Positions 55,731-64,000 of a stretch of 64,000 bases of DNA are shown one piece after another; position 1 is the stretch's first letter; each line of letters begins with the position of its first letter. The position numbers and the translations under genes were made by a program. The notes beneath the pieces were generated by a model that worked only from the letters and a program-made list of their open reading frames with translations, made no database searches and was not told where the DNA came from. Origin of the DNA: Bolinopsis microptera (taxonomy: Eukaryota; Ctenophora; Tentaculata; Lobata; Bolinopsidae); assembly GCF_026151205.1 (NCBI RefSeq), contig NC_087074.1, positions 20,267,240-20,331,239 on the forward strand, given 5' to 3'.

Positions 55731-57102
55731 TAATTTTATTTCCCTCCGTGAGTAAACTGAATTATTGCACGTTTTAAAAAGGTAAGATCACCAATCACGG
55801 CTCTCGACGTCTAATATCAGGACGGGAAAAATAAGTAGTACAAATGACTGGCTAGAATAAACTCTTCTTACGTTCCATTTTGTGTATATGTCTATGAGTT
55901 CGTACGTGTAGCTCTCCTCTCAACTATTCAAAATATGCTAGTGGTTACTGATATATAGAATGTACACATATATCATATATACCGGTCGTTAGTTTATCTG
56001 AGGTCTGGCATAACACAGCCACACGAGAACTGAGCAGTTTAAATCGTCTCTAAACGGGTCTCTAGACCAGTTATACAATATACCTATTTGCTTGTTATAG
56101 TTGTACTTCCATTTTGTCCGGTTTAGGTGTCGGGAGACCAGTGAGTCGTGGTGTTTGCCGTTTTTTATTTATGGGCGGCGCGCTGTTGAGCGGTGCACAT
56201 TTGGGACAGTTACATGGCTCAGTTGCACGACTCACCCTATATCTGAATTATAAGACTATCAGTAACAGACATCAGTCATTTGATTACATGATTCAATCTC
56301 TACCGCAAAGCATCGACAAATTATTTGAATATAGAACGTTTTACCTTAGTTTTAGTGGGATCAGGTACATCAAGTTTGCCCTATGGTCCATTTATTGCTG
56401 TAACTGTTCAATTAATTTATTATCAATAGGAGTGTGTTACAGTGTTACAGTGTGTTACAGTGTTACACTTACATCGTAATCTTTATGCATACTAGCAGGA
56501 ACCCGTGTATCAGTATAGCGGTGTCAACAGAATTTATTTATTTTGCGATTTTGACACCATTCGTCGGCCCAAATTTCGGTACATAAACATATTCACCTTT
56601 ACGCTCTAGAATAATACCTATTTGATCATTTAAAGTCATTAGTTTTGGTAAAATCCTGTTATAAATTAAAACAGTAAAACAATATAAATAAGGAACAAAT
56701 TCACTCTTAATTGAAAACGTTATTTTTCTCTATTGTGTTTTCTCGGCATTTCGTCACTTATATTATCATGCTCATAAAGTTATCAGTTATATTTCAACAG
56801 TTAAAATAACAACAGTCACGCATACTGCACAAGTAACCTCAATGGAAAGAGTAAACTGTACGAGCTGAGCTTTATTGACTTGAAAACAAGCACTCAGCAA
56901 CGATTGCACAATAACACGATACACATGCAACCACCTCAGCACGCACATAACGTGATGAGAATCACTATGTTAACTGTTTAAGTAAAGCTCTATTAAAACC
57001 AGTACTTTTGCTCGGTTGATTTTTTGCACATCACGTATCTGGAAAATTCAGTCGTGATTTGCGTAAATACGTATTTATTCGCGTACCTTAACACTTGGTT
57101 TA
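55731..57102. other. no gene assigned; upstream of GH31 gene
   Basis: About 1.4 kb with one open frame of 121 codons at 56114-56479 (MSGLGVGRPVSRGV...) that has no recognisable domain and ends in a short GTGTTACA repeat; not called. The promoter of the GH31 gene should lie in the last part, but no TATA box or other element is convincing. Confidence 0.35.
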
Positions 57103-60100
57103 ATGGACAGCGGGACGATGAACTCCCATCACGCCCCGACGGACATCAGAAGGAACTTCGAGACTAGCAGTCTTGGTTCTCCTTCTCCAGAGAACAAGAA
57201 AGCTCCTGGATATATTCTCGACTCTGGACAACCGTACGTAACATTCCTTTTTACACATAGTTTCAGTTCTTATTTTGAAAATGGTTTGTTTGTAGCCACA
57301 TGCTACTTTCTGTGTTATTAACCGTTTTTTAGACCGAATTTGTTATCTTATATTCATTATATTGTCGGGTAGTACTAATAACAGTTTGATTATGGGTATT
57401 ACTAGTAACAGTTTGACTATGGGTATTGTAACATGGGTCTAATTAACTCTAAGTGGTGTAGCGAGTATGTAAGATATATCTTAAATTATATAGTCGCTGA
57501 TAACTAAAACAATGGAACGTTTGTAGTTCAAAACTGGAACGAAAGTGGAGCAAAGAAAAAGAAGTCGAGGACGAGAAAAGGAGAAAGAAAATAAAAAGTT
57601 AGCAACATCCAACTTAAAATCAATTTTCTTCTGATTCAGCTCTCTGTTATGTTTGTGCTATACACTTATAAAGTTATGAAATGAAATGAATTGAAAGCAG
57701 GATACATGAAGAATTATAGTAGTTTGATTACAATGATTACAATGATTACAATGGTTACAATGATTACAATGGTTACAATGATTACAATGATAATAATCAT
57801 TACACTATGTATTACCTCTAATTTATATCTCTATTGAATTTCAGAGTTTCTGGTTTATTTCCTGACATTTCTCGCTGTCTTAATCACTGTCGTTGTCATT
57901 GTTCTTGTCCTCCTGTACTTCCTAACCTGTATTTTTGGGAACTGTCCAGAAGGATGCTACGATTGTAAGGTAATTAATTAGTAGTATACCTTATATGGTA
58001 ATGTCACTATGGTAACTAGTAGTGTTACTATGCTACGAATGTGAGGTAGTTGCCCTAATTTATACAGAGTTTCGGAAAAATTTAACAAAGATAGTTTAAT
58101 GTCTCATTATTCTTTAATTTCGTTATTTTCGCGTCACGACTTAATAATTCACAAGCTGCACGGTTTATAAACTTTGATAAATAAATGAAATAAAAATAAA
58201 ATAAAATAAAGAAATAAAAAATAAAACCACCAGTATGCGGAGAAGTCGGATTGGAAGAGAAAAGGAAACTCGTATTCAGGGAAAAAGAGGCACTGTGGAG
58301 ACGCCCTTAAACTTCATGTTACAGACAATTCCTTTATCGTGAGTTCAATTATTCGGGGGTCGTGGGTCACAACACGTTTACACTTACAGTTTATCAGATA
58401 TTATACAAATTATTAAATTCATTGTGATTGCTCTTCCAATTTTAAAATGATCACCTTACACGGGCGAGATAAAACTATTTGCAATTCTTTACAGTTACCA
58501 TAGTAACATTACCATATAAGGTATACTACTAATTCTTTACAGTTAGATAGTTCTGTCAAGGGGTCCGGTGGTACCGGTGATATGGACACAACAGCCCCCC
58601 TTATTCACTCATTTTCCTCCATGGTAGACGAGAAGGAGACAAATACAATGGAACTTTGTGAGTGAACAAAGCACAGTTCACCTTTTTAGACAAAAAATGG
58701 CATTTTTTCATCACTCCTTTCGCACACCTTTATCACTACTGTGTCACACCTGTGTCACAATTCACAGTAGACTAGTGACACTGCTGTGACGCTGCTGTGA
58801 CACTGCTGTGACACTGGTGTGACACTGCTGTGACACTGCTGTGACACTGCTGTGACACTGATGTAACACTGCTGTGACACTGCTGCAACACTGCTGTGAC
58901 ACTGCTGCAACACTGCTGTGACACACCTGTGTCACAATTCACAGTAGACTAGTGACACTGCTGTGACACTGCTGTGACACTGCTGTGACACTGCTGTGAC
59001 ACTGCTGTGACACTGCTGTGACACTGCTGTGACACTGCTGTGACACTGATGTAACACTGCTGTGACACTACTGTGTCACACCTGTGTCACAATTCACAGT
59101 AGACTAGTGACACTGCTGTGACACTGCTGTGACACTGCTGTGACACTGCTGTGACACTGCTGTGACACTGCTGTGACACTGATGTAACACTGCTGTGACA
59201 CTGCTGCAACACTGCTGTGACACTGCTGCAACACTGCTGTGACACTGCTGTGACACTGCTGTGACACTGCTGTAACACTGCTGTAACACTGCTGTGACAC
59301 TGCTGTGACACTGCTGTAACACTGCTGTAACACTGCTGTAACACTGCTGTAACACTGCTGTAAGTGTGACACTGCTGTGACACTGCTGTAACACTGCTGT
59401 GACACTGCTGTAACACTGCTGTAACACTGCTGTAACACTGCTGTAAGTGTGACAATGCTGTTACACTGCTGTGACACTGCTGTAACACTGCTGTGACACT
59501 GCTGTGACACTGCTGTGACAATGCTGCAACACTGCTGTAACACTGCTGTAAGTGTGACAATGCTGTTACACTGCTGTGACACTGCTGTAACACTGCTGTA
59601 ACACTGCTGTAACACTGCTGTAAGTGTGACAATGCTGTTACACTGCGGTGACACTGCTGTGACACTGCTGTGACACTGCTGTGACACTGCTGTGACACTG
59701 CTGTGACACTGCTGTGACACTGCTGTGACACTGCTGTGACACTGCTGTGACACTGATGTAACACTGCTGTGACACTACTGTGTCACACCTGTGTCACAAT
59801 TCACAGTAGACTAGTGACACTGCTGTGACACTGCTGTGACACTGCTGTGACACTGCTGTGACACTGCTGTGACACTGCTGTGACACTGATGTAACACTGC
59901 TGTGACACTGCTGCAACACTGCTGTGACACTGCTGCAACACTGCTGTGACACTGCTGTGACACTGCTGTGACACTGCTGTAACACTGCTGTGACACTGCT
60001 GTGACACTGCTGTAACACTGCTGTAACACTGCTGTAACACTGCTGTAAGTGTGACACTGCTGTGACACTGCTGTAACACTGCTGTGACACTGCTGTAACA

Positions 60101-63100
60101 CTGCTGTAACACTGCTGTAACACTGCTGTAAGTGTGACAATGCTGTTACACTGCTGTGACACTGCTGTAACACTGCTGTGACACTGCTGTGACACTGCTG
60201 TGACAATGCTGCAACACTGCTGTAACACTGCTGTAAGTGTGACAATGCTGTTACACTGCTGTGACACTGCTGTGACACTGCTGTAACACTGCTGTAACAC
60301 TGCTGTAACACTGCTGTAAGTGTGACAATGCTGTTACATTGCTGTGACACTGCTGTGACACTGCTGTTCACTGCTGCAACACTGATGTGACACTGCTGTG
60401 TCACTGCTGTGTCACTGCTGTGACACTGCTGCAACACTGATGTGACACTGCTGTGACACTGCTGTGAAACTGCTGTAACACTGCTGTGACACTGCTGTGA
60501 CACTGCTGTAACACTGCTGTAACACTGCTGTGACACTGCTGTGACGTATTAATTCACTCAGACTGGTATATGGAGCAGACGGTTCGTAACAATGACAGCC
60601 TGAAGCTGGTGTTCAGTGATAATGGTGACAGATACGCTGGACTCGGTGACCTGGGTGATGCTGTGTTCCGACCTAAGGGAGAAGAGGCTCACCACACGGT
60701 TAGTTACCATAGTAACACTCCCACACGGTAATTTAAATCATCCTGCTCATAAAATTCTTTATTATTTTTAGTTACCGTTCAACACGGTATTTTAATTCCA
60801 TACAAACTGTTCTAATAACAAATACATGTCTTCAGTTGTGGGTAAATGATGACAATCCAATCTATCTCCCCTTCTATCTATCCCGCAATAAAGAATCGAG
60901 TCTGTGCATGTTCGCTGATGCCGGCGGTAAGTAAATCCTATGTAATTTCCAAAAATAATTTAAAACAATTTGGCACTTGTCATGTCACACTGAAACCTTT
61001 GGCCGGGCTCCTGTGCATCTTTTTTTACAGAATTTTACGTTTTAAAATCAGAGTTCAAACAATTTTACGGTCTGAGATTTAATTCTAAGGTAGTTCAACA
61101 CATTTTTTTGCTCATTCATCATAGTGTAATGGGCAATAATAGATTTGAATAATCACACTCATTTAAATTAGAAATGATTATACAAAATGTTAATCCCTTG
61201 GATTCCCGCACTATATAGTGACAACACTATATTATAATGATAAGCACTTTATAATGGCATGTCACTATATGGTGCTGTCATTATAAAGTGCTTGTCACTA
61301 TATAGTGTTGTCACTATATAGTGCGATTACCAATCCCTTGATCCAGGAGCTCCAATGGAAGTCTCAGTAAAAGGGTCCCGGACTGAATGGTTGATATACA
61401 AGCATGACAAAGTGTATTTCCACATCTACTCTGCCAGTACCTCTCTCAAAGCAATGACAAAGTGCACTGAGAAGTGGAGGGAGCTTTATCCTAGTCCTGA
61501 CGCTTCCTGGACAGATCACTTCATTATTGGCAGGTATGTTATTGTAAACTGTAGAGTGTAGAGTGTAGAGCTTGTAGTAGAGACTGGTAATAACAGGAAT
61601 ATAATTTAAAATAAGGTATTTGAGCTAAATAAAATAAATTATTTGAGAGTTTGAATACCAAGCCCAAAGGCACTTGTTAGTTTTCTAATTCTCTATTATT
61701 TTCTCGTAAGTAGGCAAGATTTACAGTTTATTATTTCCAGTTTAAGTACAGATAAAATAAAAGCCGCAAGAAACAAGGATGGAATATTGGGGACTCATTA
61801 CATATTGGCCCCTGATAGTATCTCTATCAATGGTAATATATTTCATGTTATGCAGCTTCTCATCTTCTTCTAAAATTATGTAGACTTTTCAGTTTTCATA
61901 CTGAATACTTATTCAAAAGAAAAGAAAAGCATTCTGAATTGCACTATTTTTAGACGGAGACCTAAAAATTGAGAACAAAGACGAAATCTCTAATTACGAT
62001 AAAGTTTTCCTGCCATGGACTGCTAAACAAAATCTCAAAGGTGAGATCTTTTAAAAGTTTAAACCCTTTCTTTGTTTCATTTCCTGTAATTTTGATAACT
62101 TCTTAAAGTCATAATTACATAATCACATAATTATGATCAACACGAGGCCATAACGAATGATTACATTTAGATCCCCAACTTTAAACGATCTTTGAAACAA
62201 AATATCTATGAGAGCGGTAATAATTAAATGTCATAAATTGCAAAAATGGTAGCGTCCAGAAAATGTATTTAATACATTTTCTGAAAATTAGTTTTTAGTT
62301 ACATTCACTTCAAACTAAAATATAACCTGGTGTTAACTTAAACCTTTCCTTATATTAGACTCTGGCTACGAACATCTGAACTCTAGAAACGGGTACTTCA
62401 AAACTGACGAAGAAGACGTGTACTTCTTGGATTACGACAATGACATGGTAAATTGGGACATCAGCTCAGCAATTAGTACTCAAACGATGGCGGGAGTTAT
62501 CCTTCAGAACGATTTCTATCACAATATGACTCCGTCAGGTGAGATTATAACTTTACTAGTGTAATTCTTGCTTACGGCTGGGACTTCACTATCGCAGTTG
62601 AAATGCAAAAGTATAAACCCGCAATGAGTGACCCCTCCCCTAATAAGCTTATATATATGACAGTGAATATTACGCGGCTAACCTAATTATAATTAGGTTA
62701 GCCAATCCCATAACTCTTACCGTTTTTTATTAAACCGCTCGGAAATTACACGCGCACAGACATACAGACACACACACAGGCAGACACACAGGCAGACACA
62801 CATTCTCAGATTATTATTGAAATTTGTTAAAGCGCATGCTTGTCAGAATGAAGCAAAAAGTTTTCAATGATGTTTTGAAACACATAGGGTTTAAAATGTT
62901 CCTTTTTATCATAGATTATGAAAAACATTAAATTTAATGATTAAAATACATTCTCTCTGATTTCAGAGACATGTCCCCAGTATAACTACTGCTCTACCAA
63001 CTCTGCCTTCTTTGACTGGGACTCAGATCTTTGCATGGGTGATGAGTTTGGGGAGAAGGTCCTGTTCCAGAGACACAACTACTACGACACGTCGCGAAGT

Positions 63101-63747
63101 AAAGTTGTAAGGCGGACTAGTTCAATGGTAGTTGAGTCTGTAGCTGCTCCTGGTACAACTCATTTCCACAGGTAAGTTCTAATAGTGTGCTCATTTCCAC
63201 ACTCTGATAATACACACTGCTTTTTATAATTTAGATGATATGTTTCTCAATAACAGCCTAATATCACACAGTGGCAGTTCATCGTGTATTTCATACAGAC
63301 CTTAATCGATAGTTTACAAACTTTTTACGGTGCTTTTATAACAATTTTACACGGTTTCAGGGGAAATATAGAGCTAACACCAGAAGGTTTGAGCACGTGC
63401 TTCCACAACATCCTAAACTTGCAACTTATTGGAATACGAGCTGTGAGTTGCAACATGTGTGGCGGACTCATTCCTCAGGAGACTGACATTGAGCAGACTA
63501 GGGTCTGTAACAGGTAGTCCCCTCTGTAACGGTATTTTGTAACCTGTAACAGGTACAGTAGTCCCCTCTGTAACGGTATTTCTTGTGTGTCTTTTGTAAC
63601 CAATTTTCCTATTTTGATATGACTCAAACTTATATTAGTTTTGACACATTCCTAAAATAAAAGGTATGATTCTCAGATTAAGTCAGCTCGCATTCCTGAT
63701 GCCCTACGTGATAATGACAAATGATGAGGAGCCCCCACTGATAACAG
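57103..63747 (+). CDS. GH31-family type II membrane glycosidase, 5' part
   Basis: MYORG/alpha-glucosidase-like protein; it runs off the window. Exons consistent in phase: 57103-57237, 57847-57969, candidate 58234-58338, 58543-58657, 60562-60698, 60836-60926, 61347-61533, 61741-61832, 61954-62040, 62359-62538, 62967-63171, 63361-63513, 63677-63747. N-terminal ~45 aa are cytosolic, then one membrane helix (FLVYFLTFLAVLITVVVIVL) followed by CIFGNCPEGCYDC. The GH31 part shows DDNPIYLPFYLS, KVFLPWTAKQNLKDSGYEHL, RNGYFK, VYFLDYDN, AGVILQNDFY (probable nucleophile Asp), HFHRGNIELTPEGL, IGIRAVSCNMCGG and LSQLAFLMPYV. Where active GH31 enzymes commonly have GD as acid/base, GN is read here, so activity may be altered. 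Family assignment rests on motif order. The first two exon junctions are the least certain. Confidence 0.65.
57721..57800. repeat. GATTACAAT decamer-type tandem repeat
   Basis: Units of GATTACAAT(G) alternating with GGTTACAAT(G), about seven copies, in the first intron of the GH31 gene. Confidence 0.85.
58775..60545. repeat. 12-bp minisatellite (GCTGTGACACTG) in GH31 intron
   Basis: About 145 units of GCTGTGACACTG with variants GCTGTAACACTG, GCTGCAACACTG, GATGTAACACTG and GCTGTAAGTGTGACAATG. The phrase CACAATTCACAGTAGACTAG recurs at about 58757, 58934, 59091 and 59801, marking higher-order units; 59091-59790 and 59801-60330 repeat the same variant order. The array fills most of the intron between the exons at 58543 and 60562. 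Long minus-strand ORFs are artefacts of the unit length. Confidence 0.92.
61208..61324. repeat. 117-bp hairpin MITE in GH31 intron
   Basis: Arms begin GCACTATATAGTGACAACAC and end with the complement; each arm also has an internal CACTATATAGTG palindrome. It sits in the intron just before the exon at 61347. No ORF. Confidence 0.75.
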
Positions 63748-64000
63748 GTTATAATCTAGTAGTTGGTAGTGTTACTATGGTAATAGTTCCTTATATGGTG
63801 GTGTTACTATGGTAACACTACCTTATATGGTAGTGTTACTAAAGAGACATTACCTTTTAAGGTAGTGTTACTATGGTAACATTACCTTATATGGTAGTGT
63901 TACTTTGTTGACGTTATGGTTACCAAATAGTTCAGAATTATTATTTTGATTCGGAGTCCGGTATTTGGTATTTGGTTCGACCGAATATTCGGTGATTCGG
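63748..64000. repeat. intron tail with ACCTTATATGGTAGTGTTACTA repeats
   Basis: Four tandem, partly palindromic copies of a ~45-bp unit built from TATGGTAGTGTTACTATGG and TAACATTACCTTA (63766-63905). The same motif occurs singly at about 57988 and 58497 in earlier introns of this gene, so it is a small dispersed inverted repeat. The window ends in a TTCGGT-rich stretch with no gene seen. Confidence 0.7.

Noticed and set aside
56114-56479. 121-codon ORF upstream of the GH31 gene
   Set aside because: No domain, ends in a GTGTTACA repeat, and no splice link to the GH31 exons; kept only as a note.
59087-60536. Minus-strand ORFs of SSVTAVSQQCH repeats
   Set aside because: Translations of the 12-bp intronic minisatellite.
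1-64000. tRNA genes
   Set aside because: No cloverleaf with A and B boxes was recognised by eye; a covariance-model scan would be needed.

Overview
The window is animal nuclear DNA, AT-rich and dominated by transposable elements. Evidence for a metazoan: genes split by short GT-AG introns, a seven-transmembrane receptor preceded by LDL-receptor class A modules, a type II membrane glycosidase of family GH31, eukaryotic 5S rRNA genes, and a mix of CR1/L2-like LINEs, an RNase-H-bearing LINE, a Penelope-like fragment and Gypsy-type LTR elements. A cnidarian or other marine invertebrate would fit, but I cannot name the organism from sequence alone.

Layout. 1-1436 is a tandem array of a ~210-bp AT-rich satellite that recurs at 8238-8935, 21985-23336, 28575-29980 and 30893-32080. 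1875-6903 is a 5-kb inverted repeat carrying one 5S rRNA gene and a 33-bp minisatellite in each arm, built like a foldback transposon. 8939-21720 and 23336-28300 are two copies of one segmental duplication: truncated foldback, gag-only LTR element, MITE, then an LDLa/7TM receptor gene. Both receptor copies are broken, at different places. Copy A also holds a Penelope fragment, a two-ORF LINE and an ORF1-only LINE fragment; copy B lacks all three.

32084-38212 is a nested stack: a foldback minisatellite, beside it a 5'-truncated RNase-H LINE with a 10-bp target duplication, and inside that LINE a 2.68-kb non-coding TIR transposon with a 4-bp target duplication. 39602-51155 is a 48-bp minisatellite of roughly 160 units, split by a Gypsy-like element with 119-bp LTRs. 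51156-57102 holds LINE and PIN-like nuclease remnants. 57103 to the window end is a many-exon GH31 gene that runs off the edge; one of its introns contains a 1.8-kb array of a 12-bp repeat.

The most interesting items are the LINE at 12.5-18.2 kb, whose intact first ORF fuses an AlkB-type 2-oxoglutarate/Fe(II) dioxygenase domain to an SGNH esterase domain; the LTR element whose primer-binding site is perfectly complementary to 27 nt of its own LTR, suggesting self-priming; the 5S-bearing inverted repeat; and the TIR transposon with mirrored arrays of a GTGAC..TTTAC motif. Host genes are few: the receptor pair, the 5S genes and the GH31 gene. Everything else reads as mobile or repetitive DNA. 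All alignments were made by eye.
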